This document shows positions 8,303 to 16,657 of a DNA stretch of 64,000 bases, one piece after another (position 1 is the first letter of the stretch; each line of letters begins with the position of its first letter). The notes beneath the pieces were generated by a model, which searched no databases, was not told where the DNA came from, and was given only the letters and a program-made list of their open reading frames with translations. The DNA comes from Ferrimonas balearica. GTDB lineage: Bacteria; Pseudomonadota; Gammaproteobacteria; Enterobacterales; Shewanellaceae. A program made the position numbers and the translations under genes. Where the stretch lies: the NCBI RefSeq assembly GCF_019802055.1, contig NZ_JAHVHW010000006.1, positions 421,598 to 485,597 on the forward strand, read 5' to 3'.

Positions 8303-8965
8303 ATGCTTTCCCTTACCGGTGCGCAGATGAAGCGCGCTCTGGCCGTTCTGGTCAGCTTTCACATTCTGATCATCGCTTCCAGCAACTTCCTGGTGCAGTT
8401 GCCGTTCCAGCTGTTCGGGTACCACACCACCTGGGGCGCGTTCTCCTTCCCCTTCGTGTATCTGGCGACGGATCTGACCGTCCGGATCTTTGGGGCGCCA
8501 GCCGCTCGTCGCATCATCTTTGGTGCCATGTTCCCGGCCCTGATCATCTCCTACCTGGTCTCGGTGATCTGGCATAACGGCGAGTTCGTCGGCCTCTCGG
8601 GCCTGACCGAGTTCAACACCTTTGTCGCTCGCATCGCCCTGGCCAGCTTCGCGGCCTATCTGTTTGGTCAGCTGATGGACATCAAGGTGTTTGCCAAACT
8701 GCGCCAGCAGGCCGCCTGGTTCGTCGCGCCCGCCGCCTCCACGGTGATCGGCAATTTCGTGGATACGGCCGTGTTTTTCTCGGTGGCGTTCTACGCCAGT
8801 GCCGACCCGTTCATGGCCGAACACTGGGTGGAGATCGCCACCGTGGACTACGTCTTTAAGCTTGCGATCAGCCTCATGCTGTTTTTGCCGGCTTACGGGG
8901 TGCTTTTGAAGCTGTTGACCGATAGGATTCTCCGCCAGAACCCTCAACAACACCCTCTGGCCTGA
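8303..8965 (+). CDS. yhhQ: Queuosine precursor transporter YhhQ
   Basis: A 220-residue integral membrane protein with about six hydrophobic helices. It belongs to the YhhQ/QueT-like (vitamin-uptake, ECF-related) family that imports preQ0/preQ1 for tRNA queuosine synthesis. Family features include FPFVYLATDLTVRIFG, TVIGNFVDTAVFFSVAF and YVFKLAISL. I start at the ATG 8303, because AAGGTG at 8291-8296 is a good Shine-Dalgarno at the right distance; an in-frame GTG at 8294 lies inside that site. The riboswitch upstream supports the substrate. First gene of a three-gene overlapping operon. Confidence 0.92.
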   Translation: MLSLTGAQMKRALAVLVSFHILIIASSNFLVQLPFQLFGYHTTWGAFSFPFVYLATDLTVRIFGAPAARRIIFGAMFPALIISYLVSVIWHNGEFVGLSGLTEFNTFVARIALASFAAYLFGQLMDIKVFAKLRQQAAWFVAPAASTVIGNFVDTAVFFSVAFYASADPFMAEHWVEIATVDYVFKLAISLMLFLPAYGVLLKLLTDRILRQNPQQHPLA

Positions 8966-9618
8966 TGAATAACGCTTCAAGTTTCGACACACACTGGCAG
9001 CAGCGCTGCCGCGAATGGGCCGCCGCCGCGGGCAGTGATGGCGCCCATGACCTGACCCATATCGAGCGGGTGGTGGCCACCGCCACCCGACTTGGCCAGG
9101 AGGCCAACGCCAACCTGGATGTGATTCTGCCGGCCGCCTGGCTGCACGATGTGGTGCTGGTCGATAAGCGCGACCCGCGCCGCAATCAGGCCTCACTACT
9201 GAGTGCCGATAAGGCCGTTATCCTGCTTGGCGAAGCCGGTTATCCCGCAGAGCATATGGAAGCGATCCACCACGCGATTGTTTCCCACAGTTGGTCTGCC
9301 GGAATTGAGCCCACCACGCTGGAAGCCCAGATTGTTCAGGATGCGGACCGCCTTGATGCACTCGGTGCCATCGGGCTGTCCCGCTGCCTGATGCTGGGTG
9401 GCCAGTGGAATCGCGCGCTTTATCACGACGCGGATCCCCTGGGTCAGTCGCGCGATTGGGACGACAATCAGTACAACCTGGACCACCTGTTCATCAAGCT
9501 GCAGCACCTTCCGGATCAGCTGCGCACCGATGCGGGCCGTGCCGAAGGCCAGCGACGCTGGGCCTGGATGCAGGGCTACCTCGATCAGCTGGCCCTCGAA
9601 CTCGGACTTAACCCATGA
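8965..9618 (+). CDS. HD-domain phosphohydrolase
   Basis: A 217-residue cytoplasmic protein with the HD metal-binding pattern: AHDLTHIERVV (about 27-37), the doublet AAWLHDVV (about 50-57), and later VQDADRLDALGAIGL. This matches the YedJ-like group of small HD hydrolases, whose substrates are unknown. It shares one base with the yhhQ stop (TGATGA), so translational coupling is likely. The 3' end overlaps the next gene by four bases. Confidence 0.88.
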   Translation: MNNASSFDTHWQQRCREWAAAAGSDGAHDLTHIERVVATATRLGQEANANLDVILPAAWLHDVVLVDKRDPRRNQASLLSADKAVILLGEAGYPAEHMEAIHHAIVSHSWSAGIEPTTLEAQIVQDADRLDALGAIGLSRCLMLGGQWNRALYHDADPLGQSRDWDDNQYNLDHLFIKLQHLPDQLRTDAGRAEGQRRWAWMQGYLDQLALELGLNP

Positions 9619-10061
9619 TTCAACAGACCATCCGTCCAGGCACCATTGAAGAGGTGGTGGCCCTGAGTCAGCAGATCCCGGAATTCGACAACCCCTATGG
9701 TAAAGACGAGTACCAGAGCCGCCTGCGTGACACCGTGCATCTGATCCAGATTGCCGAAGTGGAGGGCGAGGCTGCTGGCTTCAAAGTGGGCTACCAGTTG
9801 GAGAGCGGCGTGTTCTACTCCTGGATGGGGGGGATCCATCCCGACTTCCGTGCCTTGGGGTTGGCCAGCCAGATGCTGAAGGCTCAGGAGCAATGGGCCT
9901 CAGAGCAGGGCTACCACAGCCTGAAGGTCAAAAGCCGTAACCGCTACGCCACCATGGTGGCGATGCTGCTTCGCCACGGCTACCAGATTGAGCACTTTGA
10001 GCCGAAAGGGGACACGGTGGCTGACCACCGCATCCATCTGCACAAAGATCTGAAAAAGTGA
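9615..10061 (+). CDS. GNAT-family N-acetyltransferase
   Basis: A 148-residue protein with a single GNAT fold. The acetyl-CoA-binding region is HPDFRALGLASQML (about 76-89, a variant of the R/Q-x-x-G-x-G/A loop), followed by QGYHSLKVKSRNRYATMVAMLLRHGY. The substrate is unknown. The start ATGA overlaps the preceding stop. The gene ends 46 bases before the predicted RyhB transcript start. Confidence 0.87.
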   Translation: MIQQTIRPGTIEEVVALSQQIPEFDNPYGKDEYQSRLRDTVHLIQIAEVEGEAAGFKVGYQLESGVFYSWMGGIHPDFRALGLASQMLKAQEQWASEQGYHSLKVKSRNRYATMVAMLLRHGYQIEHFEPKGDTVADHRIHLHKDLKK

Positions 10062-10071
10062 GCCAACACTC

Positions 10072-10100
10072 TTGCCAAAGTAAATGATATTGATTATCGT
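10072..10100 (+). promoter_or_regulatory. Promoter with overlapping Fur box for the RyhB-like RNA
   Basis: A TTGCCA -35 box (10072-10077), 17-base spacer and TATCGT -10 box (10095-10100) are overlapped by TGATATTGATTATCG (10085-10099). This matches 12 of 14 specified positions of the Fur 7-1-7 motif. The box lies between two convergent genes, so neither is an obvious target, which is what drew attention to the RNA downstream. Confidence 0.75.
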
Positions 10101-10106
10101 TTACTT

Positions 10107-10197
10107 GCGTTCCAATCTGGTGAGCCGCTCACACTCACCCGCAACGCACATTGCTCACACATTGACAGGCCAGCGCTCACACTGGCCTGTTTTTTTT
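10107..10197 (+). ncRNA. ryhB: RyhB-like iron-responsive small RNA
   Basis: The roughly 90-base interval after the Fur-controlled promoter contains ACATTGCTCACACATTG (10148-10164). It matches the conserved RyhB core of enterobacteria, ACATTGCTCACATTG, except for a two-base insertion. A perfect 9-base-pair terminator stem follows (10165-10173 with 10182-10190) with eight T residues. Size, Fur box, core and terminator all agree with RyhB, the Hfq-dependent sRNA that represses iron-using proteins under iron starvation. The 5' end is predicted, not mapped. Confidence 0.82.
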
Positions 10198-10199
10198 CG

Positions 10200-10859
10200 C
10201 TATTTTTGGCACATCGATACGACTTCGCGCACCAGCTTGTCGATCCCTTCGGCCGCTTCCACGATGTTGCCCGCCAGCATGTAAGCCGGTGTCGATACCA
10301 CGTTATGCTCGGTGTCGACCACAATGCCCTCCACCGGACACTCCTGATGCGCGCCACCCAACTGGTTGAACGCCTGAGCCGTTCCAGCGTCCATTCCAAT
10401 GGTGCCTTTCACCCCCTCGCCATAGATCAGCGGCAGCATGATGGGCGCGATGCAAAGAAACCCTGCCGGCTTTCCGGCCGCGACAAAGGCGCGACACGCC
10501 TCCAACAGATCCGGCTCAATCTGACAATCAGCCCCTGCGACAGCAAAATCACACAGATTCTTTGCGGCCCCAAAGCCACCAGGCAGGATCACGGCAGCGA
10601 ACTCGTCGGTATTGAGTTCAGCCAGCGGCTTGATCTCGCCTCGAGCGATACGGGCGGCCTCCACCAGAATGTTGCGACGCTCCCCCTCCACGACCTCGCC
10701 GGTCAGATGGTTCACCACATGACGCTGATCCCGATCCGGTGCAAAGCACTGGTATGCCACTCCGGCCCGGGACAAGGAGAGCAGGGTCAGCACCGCTTCG
10801 TGGATCTCACTGCCATCGAACACACCCGATCCACTCAAAATCACTGCAATGGGTTTCAT
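10200..10859 (-). CDS. elbB: ElbB-family glyoxalase/DJ-1-like protein
   Basis: A 219-residue member of the DJ-1/PfpI superfamily, starting MKPIAVILSGSGVFDGSEIHEAV, which is diagnostic of ElbB (isoprenoid biosynthesis glyoxalase, formerly sigma cross-reacting protein 27A). The nucleophile cysteine is in GFLCIAPIM (about residue 138) and the conserved glutamate near 13-18. E. coli ElbB has weak glyoxalase activity. It is convergent with the RyhB-like RNA, whose U-tract ends three bases before the elbB stop. Confidence 0.93.
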   Translation of the reverse strand: MKPIAVILSGSGVFDGSEIHEAVLTLLSLSRAGVAYQCFAPDRDQRHVVNHLTGEVVEGERRNILVEAARIARGEIKPLAELNTDEFAAVILPGGFGAAKNLCDFAVAGADCQIEPDLLEACRAFVAAGKPAGFLCIAPIMLPLIYGEGVKGTIGMDAGTAQAFNQLGGAHQECPVEGIVVDTEHNVVSTPAYMLAGNIVEAAEGIDKLVREVVSMCQK

Positions 10860-10968
10860 GGAAAGACTCCTTGTTATTCCGTTAGTTGAAGGGTTAAGCC
10901 CCTCTTTATGACGAAGGGTTTTAACAAAATGTTTACCGCGGGGTAGACCTGGTTAAATAGTATGCTAA

Positions 10969-11283
10969 GTTATCCATCGACCTCAGGAAGGAACCTGTCG
11001 TTGTTTCCCCCCTTCCCTGCCGATATCAGTCCACTGTCAATGTCAATATCCACATTGCTGTGTTCGGCTAGATCGCGTCAAGAAGTCTAGCGGCGATCCC
11101 CGCGATCCCGCATAAAAACTGGGCTTACAGGAAAAACAGCGATCCGGATCACGGATCCCGATCCTATTGTCCACAACCACTGTACACAAAGTTATCCACA
11201 GCTTGATCGCTGGGATTTCCCCTGCCCGATCCACTGGAATCGGGGCCCGGTAACATGGCATTCTTATCGCCTCATATCCACTG
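10969..11283. promoter_or_regulatory. DnaA-box and GATC cluster upstream of polA (origin-like)
   Basis: This gene-free stretch holds a perfect DnaA box TTATCCACA (11192-11200) and two one-mismatch boxes in the same orientation: ATATCCACA at 11046-11054 and TTGTCCACA at 11167-11175. It also has nine GATC Dam sites between 11071 and 11231, where chance predicts fewer than one. The combination is typical of oriC or of DnaA/SeqA-controlled promoters. polA of E. coli is reported to respond to DnaA. No AT-rich unwinding element is evident, so I read it as regulatory first and as an origin only tentatively. Confidence 0.6.
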
Positions 11284-14052
11284 ATGAAACTGGCTTCTAT
11301 GTCCCCTTCTGCTCAAGCCCCACTGATCCTGGTTGATGGATCCTCCTACCTGTACCGCGCGTATCATGCGCCGCCGCATCTGACCAATTCCAAGGGTGAG
11401 CCCACCGGCGCCATCTATGGAGTTGTCAACATGCTGCGCAGCCTGCTGAAGCAGTATGGGCCGAGCCATATGGCCGTGGTGTTTGATGCCAAGGGCAAGA
11501 CCTTCCGCGACGATATCTTTGCGGAGTACAAAGCCCACCGTCCACCGATGCCGGATGATCTGCGCTGCCAGATCGAACCGCTGCACGCGATCATTCGTGC
11601 GCTGGGTCTGCCACTGATCTCCATTGCCGGCGTCGAAGCGGATGATGTGATCGGCACTTTGGCCCAACAAGCGGCGGCGGCCGGGCACGATGTGGTGATC
11701 AGCACCGGTGATAAGGACATGGCTCAGCTGGTGACCGATAAGATCACCCTGATCAACACCATGACCGACACACACCTGGATGTCGCCGGGGTTCACGCCA
11801 AGTTTGGTGTGGGTCCGGAGTTGATCATCGATCTGCTGGCAATGATGGGTGACAAAGTGGACAACATTCCCGGTCTGCCCGGAGTCGGTGAAAAGACCGC
11901 ACTGGCGATGCTGCAAGGCCTCGGCAGCCTGGAAACCATCTATCAGGATGTGGACGCCGTTGCCGCCCTGGCCTTCCGCGGCGCCAAAACCATGCCGAAG
12001 AAGTTGGCCGAGCATAAAGATGCGGCCTTCCTCTCCTACAAACTGGCCACCATCAAGACCGATGTAGAGCTGGACGAGAAGCCGGAAAACCTGGTGATTG
12101 GCGAAGCGAATCGAGATGCCCTGGCCAAACTCTACGGCGAGTTGGAGTTCCGTCGCTGGCTTAATGAGGTGCTGGATGGCGGTGCTGTGTTGCCCGCGGG
12201 CAACGGTGAGTCCAATCCCGGTAGCGCCGCACCGGCGCAAACCGGCACTGAGCATGAGCTGATTCTGACCGAGTCCCAGTTGGACGACTGGATCGCCAGG
12301 TTGCAGTCCGCCGAACTGTTCGCCATCGATACCGAAACCACCAGCCTGGACTACATGGCGGCGGAGCTGGTTGGCCTCTCCTTCGCCGTGGAAGCGGGCA
12401 AAGGGGCATATGTACCGGTTGCTCATGATTACGACGGTGCCCCGGTACAGCTGGATCGCGATCAGGTGCTGGCCAAGCTCAAACCCCTTTTGGAAAAGTC
12501 TGAGCCGCAGAAAGTGGGCCAGAACCTCAAGTACGACATGTCGGTGCTGGCCAAATACGGCATCAACCTGCAGGGGATCGCCTTCGATACCATGCTGGAG
12601 TCCTATTGCTTCAACTCCACCGCAGGTCGCCACAATATGGATGACATGGCGCTGAAGTATCTGGGCCAGAAGACCATCCACTTTGAGGAGATTGCGGGTA
12701 AGGGCGCCAAGCAGAAGACCTTCAATCAAATCACCCTGGAAGAAGCGGCACCCTATGCTGCCGAAGACGCCGACATCACCCTGCGGCTGCATCAGCACCT
12801 CTGGCCCCGCCTGCAGGAGCTGGAAGGGCCGACCCGGGTGTTCCAGGAGCTGGAGCTGCCGCTGGTGCCGATCATGTCCGCCATGGAGCGCCATGGCGTG
12901 CTGATCGATGCCGACCAGCTGCATCAGCAGAGCAGTGAGATTGCTACCACACTCGACAGCCTGGAGCAGCAGGCGCATGAGATCGCCGGTGAGGTGTTCA
13001 ATCTGGGCTCCACCAAGCAGTTGCAGACCATCTTCTTCGAGAAGCTCGGCTACCCGATCCTGAAAAAGACCCCCAAAGGCGCTCCCTCGACCGCCGAGGA
13101 GGTTTTGCAGGAGTTGGCGCTGGATTACCCGCTGCCCAAGATCATCCTTGAGCATCGCAGCCTGGCCAAGCTCAAGAACACCTATACCGATAAGCTGCCT
13201 CAACTGGTGAAGCCCTCCGGTCGCGTGCACACCAGCTATCACCAGGCAGTGACCGCCACAGGCCGTCTGTCCAGCTCCGATCCGAACCTGCAGAACATTC
13301 CGATCCGCACCGCCGAGGGGCGTCGCATCCGTCAGGCCTTTATTGCTCCCGAGGGCTACAAGCTGCTGGCGATCGACTACTCCCAGATCGAGTTGCGTAT
13401 CATGGCCCACCTGTCTCAGGACAAGGGGCTACTGGAAGCGTTTGCACAGGGCAAAGACATTCACAAAGCCACTGCGGCGGAAGTGTTTGGTGTGTCCTTT
13501 GATGAGGTCACCAGCGAGCAGCGCCGTCGTGCCAAAGCGGTCAACTTCGGCCTGATCTACGGCATGTCCGCCTTTGGCCTGGCCAAGCAGCTGGATATCG
13601 GCCGTGCGGAAGCCCAGGACTACATCGACCGCTATTTCCACCGCTATCCCGGCGTGCTGGATTACATGGATCGCACGCGCGCCCAGGCCCACGACAAGGA
13701 GTACGTTGAGACCCTGTACGGTCGTCGCCTGCATCTGCCGGAGATCAACGCCCGCAACAAGATGCGGCAGCAGGCTGCTGAGCGAACCGCCATCAACGCT
13801 CCGATGCAGGGCACCGCTGCAGACATCATCAAAAAGGCGATGCTGCTGGTGGCCGACTACGTGGCGAAACAAACGGAAGGTGAGATCCACTTGATCATGC
13901 AGGTGCACGATGAACTGGTGTTTGAAGTTCGCGAAGCTGTCGCTGAGCAACACAAGACGGCGCTGTGCGACCTGATGAGCCAGGCTGCGCAACTGGATGT
14001 GCCGCTTCTGGCCGAGGGTGGGCTGGGCGACAACTGGGATCAGGCCCACTAA
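11284..14052 (+). CDS. polA: DNA polymerase I
   Basis: A 922-residue three-domain polymerase close in length to E. coli Pol I (928). The 5'-nuclease/FEN domain (1 to about 300) begins [16 protein letters not shown]. The 3'-5' exonuclease domain (about 325-515) has [13 protein letters not shown] with the D-x-E metal ligands. The polymerase domain (about 520-922) has the O-helix [14 protein letters not shown] and motif [11 protein letters not shown]. It removes RNA primers and fills repair gaps. The ATG at 11284 is used; a second in-frame ATG at 11299 is possible. Confidence 0.97.
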   Translation: MKLASMSPSAQAPLILVDGSSYLYRAYHAPPHLTNSKGEPTGAIYGVVNMLRSLLKQYGPSHMAVVFDAKGKTFRDDIFAEYKAHRPPMPDDLRCQIEPLHAIIRALGLPLISIAGVEADDVIGTLAQQAAAAGHDVVISTGDKDMAQLVTDKITLINTMTDTHLDVAGVHAKFGVGPELIIDLLAMMGDKVDNIPGLPGVGEKTALAMLQGLGSLETIYQDVDAVAALAFRGAKTMPKKLAEHKDAAFLSYKLATIKTDVELDEKPENLVIGEANRDALAKLYGELEFRRWLNEVLDGGAVLPAGNGESNPGSAAPAQTGTEHELILTESQLDDWIARLQSAELFAIDTETTSLDYMAAELVGLSFAVEAGKGAYVPVAHDYDGAPVQLDRDQVLAKLKPLLEKSEPQKVGQNLKYDMSVLAKYGINLQGIAFDTMLESYCFNSTAGRHNMDDMALKYLGQKTIHFEEIAGKGAKQKTFNQITLEEAAPYAAEDADITLRLHQHLWPRLQELEGPTRVFQELELPLVPIMSAMERHGVLIDADQLHQQSSEIATTLDSLEQQAHEIAGEVFNLGSTKQLQTIFFEKLGYPILKKTPKGAPSTAEEVLQELALDYPLPKIILEHRSLAKLKNTYTDKLPQLVKPSGRVHTSYHQAVTATGRLSSSDPNLQNIPIRTAEGRRIRQAFIAPEGYKLLAIDYSQIELRIMAHLSQDKGLLEAFAQGKDIHKATAAEVFGVSFDEVTSEQRRRAKAVNFGLIYGMSAFGLAKQLDIGRAEAQDYIDRYFHRYPGVLDYMDRTRAQAHDKEYVETLYGRRLHLPEINARNKMRQQAAERTAINAPMQGTAADIIKKAMLLVADYVAKQTEGEIHLIMQVHDELVFEVREAVAEQHKTALCDLMSQAAQLDVPLLAEGGLGDNWDQAH

Positions 14053-14064
14053 TTCGGCATTTAA

Positions 14065-14088
14065 AGGGCGCAAAACCGATTGCGCCCT
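14065..14088 (+). terminator. Hairpin downstream of polA
   Basis: AGGGCGCA (14065-14072) pairs with TGCGCCCT (14081-14088), 13 bases after the polA stop. There is no T-tract, so it is probably a weak terminator or an RNA-stabilising hairpin. Its right arm touches the CRP site. Confidence 0.5.
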
Positions 14089-14103
14089 GTGAAAGTCATC
14101 ACA
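14088..14103. promoter_or_regulatory. CRP (cAMP receptor protein) binding site for spf
   Basis: TGTGA-N6-TCACA is present with both half-sites perfect. Its centre is about 70.5 bases upstream of the predicted spf start. In E. coli CRP-cAMP represses spf; the distance here would also suit class I activation, so the sign of regulation is not certain. Confidence 0.8.
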
Positions 14104-14131
14104 AAAAATAGCATTCACGTGCGACAGAGCT

Positions 14132-14159
14132 TTGACCTCGTCAGCGCTTTGGGTATGCT
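14132..14159 (+). promoter_or_regulatory. spf promoter
   Basis: TTGACC (14132-14137), a 16-base spacer and TATGCT (14154-14159) place transcription initiation at the G of 14166, exactly where homology to E. coli Spot 42 begins. Confidence 0.8.
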
Positions 14160-14165
14160 AGTCCG

Positions 14166-14271
14166 GTAGGGTACAGAGGTAAGATGTTCTATCTTTCAGA
14201 CCTATTTATGATCACCTTTTGGTGATCGCCAAAATTTGGCACCCCGGCAACGCTGTTGCCGGGGTTTTTTT
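14166..14271 (+). ncRNA. spf: Spot 42 RNA
   Basis: The first 45 or so bases, starting GTAGGGTACAGAGGTAAGA and running to CAGACCT, are nearly identical to E. coli Spot 42. The middle diverges. A 9-base-pair terminator (14242-14250 with 14256-14264) with seven T residues ends the RNA at about 106 nt. Position between polA and engB is the same as in E. coli. Spot 42 is an Hfq-binding sRNA that represses secondary-carbon metabolism genes and is itself under CRP control. Confidence 0.95.
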
Positions 14272-14390
14272 GTGCCTGAATTTGGGGATTGGCCTGATTT
14301 TTTAGAGTAAATACTTTAAATCAACATTTGAGTAGGTTACATTGTCACCACTAGGCCTTCCCAAGTGTCGGTTTAGTCTTGTTATCGTTG

Positions 14391-14452
14391 AAAAGCTTCT
14401 CCCCATAAAAGCTTTTACTTGCCGGCGCCGATTATTGGTCGCCGGCTTTTTT
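14391..14452 (+). terminator. Second hairpin plus strong plus-strand terminator between spf and engB
   Basis: AAAAGCTT and AAGCTTTT (14391-14415) form one inverted repeat. A second, stronger stem (14421-14427 with 14440-14446) is followed by six T residues at 14447-14452. This reads as a rho-independent terminator on the plus strand, but engB comes in from the other strand and spf already has its own terminator. It may catch read-through from spf or end an unannotated short RNA starting in 14275-14390. Confidence 0.6.
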
Positions 14453-14453
14453 C

Positions 14454-15104
14454 TTATTCGGCCTCGCCAATCTGCCCAGCAAGCTCATCCCGGTGCAGCC
14501 ACTCGTTCAGCACTTTCAGCGCTGGCTCACGTCCAGTGCCCTTGAGCGACGAGAACAACTGAACCACCACTTCGCCTTCCAGCTCAGCCAGCGTCTCTTT
14601 TACCTGACGCAGAGTCTTATTCTTCTCCGCCTGCTTCAGTTTGTCTGCTTTGGTCAGCAGCACCAGAACCGGCATGCCTGCGGCAACGCCCCAACGGATC
14701 ATGTTGTGGTCCAGATCCTTAAGCGGGTGGCGCACGTCCATCAGCACAACCAGCCCCTTAAGGCACTGACGATGCTCCAGGTATTCGGCCAGGGCCTGCT
14801 GCCACTTGATCTTCATCTCAAGGGGAACCTTGGCAAAGCCATATCCCGGCAGATCCACCAGACGTTTGCCCTCCGTTAAAGAGAACACGTTGATCAGCTG
14901 CGTCCGGCCAGGACGCTTACTGGTGTGCGCCAGACCGTTGTGATCAGTCAGGGTATTCAGGGCGCTGGATTTGCCGGCGTTGGATCGGCCAGCAAAGGCG
15001 ATCTCCACCCCTTCGTCGGGCGGCAGATGATGGATATCCGGGGCGCTGGTTACAAAACGCGCCCGACGGAAATCGACTTGGAATTCGGTCACGGGAGTCT
15101 CCAA
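14454..15104 (-). CDS. engB: Ribosome-biogenesis GTPase EngB (YsxC/YihA)
   Basis: A 216-residue TRAFAC GTPase required for 50S subunit maturation. G1 is [10 protein letters not shown] (about 39-48), G3 DLPGYGFA (about 82-89), and G4 TKADK (about 152-156). It is monocistronic, convergent with spf and divergent from the cytochrome c4 gene. Its place next to spf matches E. coli. Confidence 0.96.
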   Translation of the reverse strand: METPVTEFQVDFRRARFVTSAPDIHHLPPDEGVEIAFAGRSNAGKSSALNTLTDHNGLAHTSKRPGRTQLINVFSLTEGKRLVDLPGYGFAKVPLEMKIKWQQALAEYLEHRQCLKGLVVLMDVRHPLKDLDHNMIRWGVAAGMPVLVLLTKADKLKQAEKNKTLRQVKETLAELEGEVVVQLFSSLKGTGREPALKVLNEWLHRDELAGQIGEAE

Positions 15105-15150
15105 TCAGGTCAACAGAGCAGCGGGCCGGGATCACAAAACAACCCCGAGC

Positions 15151-15179
15151 TTAGACCTGGCTCAGATTTCGTGTAAAAT
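15151..15179 (+). promoter_or_regulatory. Cytochrome c4 promoter
   Basis: TTAGAC (15151-15156), 17-base spacer and TAAAAT (15174-15179); the predicted start is near 15186, giving a leader of about 75 bases. Confidence 0.65.
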
Positions 15180-15261
15180 GCCGCTGCGTGCTCCCCACAG
15201 TGTAACAGGGGACCCATGCCGCAGGGAAAGAAACGCCACCGATATAATAAGTTGGAACACC

Positions 15262-15888
15262 ATGAAAAAGTTTGCTGTTGTCTTTGCTGTGCTGTCCATG
15301 TTCTCCACCCTTGCTCAGGCTGAGGGCAATGCCGAAGCGGGCAAGGCGAAAGCCGTAACCTGCATCGCCTGCCACGGAGCGGACGGCAACAGCCCCATCG
15401 AGATGTACCCCAAAATCGCCGGTCAGCACACCGGTTACCTGGTTAAGCAGTTGACCGAGTTCCGTCAGGCTGCCAAAACCGGTGGCCAGGAAGGTCGCAT
15501 GGACCCCATCATGAGCGGCATGGCTATGGCCCTCAGCGACGAAGACATTGCTGACATTTCAGCATTCTTCGCCAGCCAGCCGATCAGCCCGGCTCCGGCC
15601 GCTGACGCCGCCATTCTGGAGAAGGGTCGCCAGCTCTATATGGGTGGCGATGCTGCCCGCCAGATTACCGCCTGCGTTGCCTGTCACGGCGTGAAAGGCG
15701 AAGGCATGAGCCTGGCCGGTTACCCCGCGGTTGCCGATCAGCACCCCGCTTACCTCAAAGCCCAACTGGAAAAGTTCCGCAGCGGTGCGCGTAACAACGA
15801 CCTGAACGGCATGATGGGCGGCGTTGCCAAGAACCTGAGCGACGAAGACATCGCTGTACTGTCTCAGTACCTCAGCGCCATCGAATAA
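15262..15888 (+). CDS. Diheme cytochrome c4
   Basis: A 208-residue periplasmic electron carrier. The signal peptide (MKKFAVVFAVLSMFSTLAQA) is followed by two class I cytochrome c domains with haem motifs CIACH (about 34-38) and CVACH (about 136-140) and axial methionines in the MSGMA and MMGG regions. The similarity of the two halves is typical of c4. I start at the ATG 15262, because the longer reading lacks a signal peptide. In related bacteria c4 feeds electrons to cbb3-type terminal oxidases. It is a single-gene unit with its own terminator. Confidence 0.92.
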   Translation: MKKFAVVFAVLSMFSTLAQAEGNAEAGKAKAVTCIACHGADGNSPIEMYPKIAGQHTGYLVKQLTEFRQAAKTGGQEGRMDPIMSGMAMALSDEDIADISAFFASQPISPAPAADAAILEKGRQLYMGGDAARQITACVACHGVKGEGMSLAGYPAVADQHPAYLKAQLEKFRSGARNNDLNGMMGGVAKNLSDEDIAVLSQYLSAIE

Positions 15889-15908
15889 GCCCACAACGTG
15901 GGACAGCA

Positions 15909-15936
15909 AAGCGGGCCTAATGGCCCGCTTTCTTTT
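15909..15936 (+). terminator. Terminator of the cytochrome c4 gene
   Basis: A perfect 9-base-pair stem (15909-15917 with 15922-15930) is followed by a T-rich tract, 21 bases after the stop. Confidence 0.85.
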
Positions 15937-16220
15937 TGCAGTGCATATGACTCCCAGCCCCACAAAAAATAGAAAATCCCCTCATTGGTAAGACCAACGT
16001 CAGAACAACTCACCAATGCATACAATCTGGCTACATCCATCAGCCCGTCGACTTGTAAGACATTTGCCATAGTTGCTGGCGGTGATGTTTGCTTTGTTAC
16101 AGCCGCAACCCCTCATAACCTCTTCCAAATCATTACCTTATAGTTTTAACAAAAAATATTGAGTTACATCCCACCACAAAAAAAGTTGCGATCCAGCTCA
16201 AATTACGTAGAGTAAGCACC
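15937..16220. promoter_or_regulatory. csrC upstream region with a candidate UvrY/VarA half-site
   Basis: No coding sequence is visible. TTGCGA (16186-16191) and TAGAGT (16208-16213), 16 bases apart, form a plausible promoter with a start near 16220. TGTAAG (16054-16059) is a perfect half of the GacA/UvrY inverted repeat, but the opposite half is poor. It lies about 165 bases upstream of the RNA, a typical distance for BarA-UvrY control of csrB genes. Confidence 0.45.
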
Positions 16221-16606
16221 GAAACGGAACGAGGGGCGACTCAGGATGAGTGTCTCTCACCAGGAAACTCTTCAGGATGAAGAGCGGCACTGGAAGCCAA
16301 CTAAGGAATAGACGGACCGGAGAGTCCGAACCCAAGGAATATTGGGTTAACAAGGATGGTACCTTGAACGTCAGGATGACGTGGTCGTTAGGATGACGAC
16401 TGACTACTGTGTTACGGATAACAACACAGGAAAGAAAATAAAGGTCCGGAGTGACCACAAACAAGAACTGCACGCATGGAAGCAGGCAATAATAAGACGG
16501 AAATCAGACCGGGAAGTCTCATCGCAGGTAGGGAATGCCTGGTTAAAGAATAGGGGAGTGTCTAAGACACCCTTATAAGGCGGCAGAGTAATCTGCCGCC
16601 TTTTTT
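16221..16606 (+). ncRNA. csrC: CsrB/CsrC-type RNA that sequesters CsrA
   Basis: About 385 bases without a gene contain some 20 GGA motifs. Many sit in the loops of small hairpins with a CAGGATG or AAGGA loop, for example CTTCAGGATGAAG (16271-16282 region), CCCAAGGAATATTGGG (16331-16345) and CGTCAGGATGACG (16369-16381). The terminator stem with internal AGAGTAATCT (16578-16600), followed by six T residues, is almost identical to that of E. coli csrC. Location between engB and yihI also matches csrC. The RNA titrates CsrA, relieving its effect on carbon storage, motility and biofilm mRNAs. Confidence 0.93.
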
Positions 16607-16657
16607 ATCATCATTTTGCATATAATGGCCCCCATCGACGTCCAGACAGGAAACTCC

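Noticed and set aside
10969..11283. Calling this region the chromosomal origin outright
   Set aside because: There is no visible AT-rich unwinding region, and the usual oriC neighbours (mnmG, mioC, dnaA, rpmH) are not present. Only the DnaA-box and GATC content supports it.
11272..13410. A 712-codon open frame on the strand opposite polA
   Set aside because: Its composition (rich in Gly, Leu, Gln, His, Val) is that of an antisense shadow of a GC-rich gene, and polA on the plus strand is complete and unmistakable. Similar long shadows oppose hutH, hutU, moeA, hemN, the DUF885 gene and gpmI.
16381..16578. A 65-codon open frame inside the csrC region
   Set aside because: It runs across several GGA hairpins, has no ribosome-binding site in a separate context, and the RNA structure explains the sequence better.
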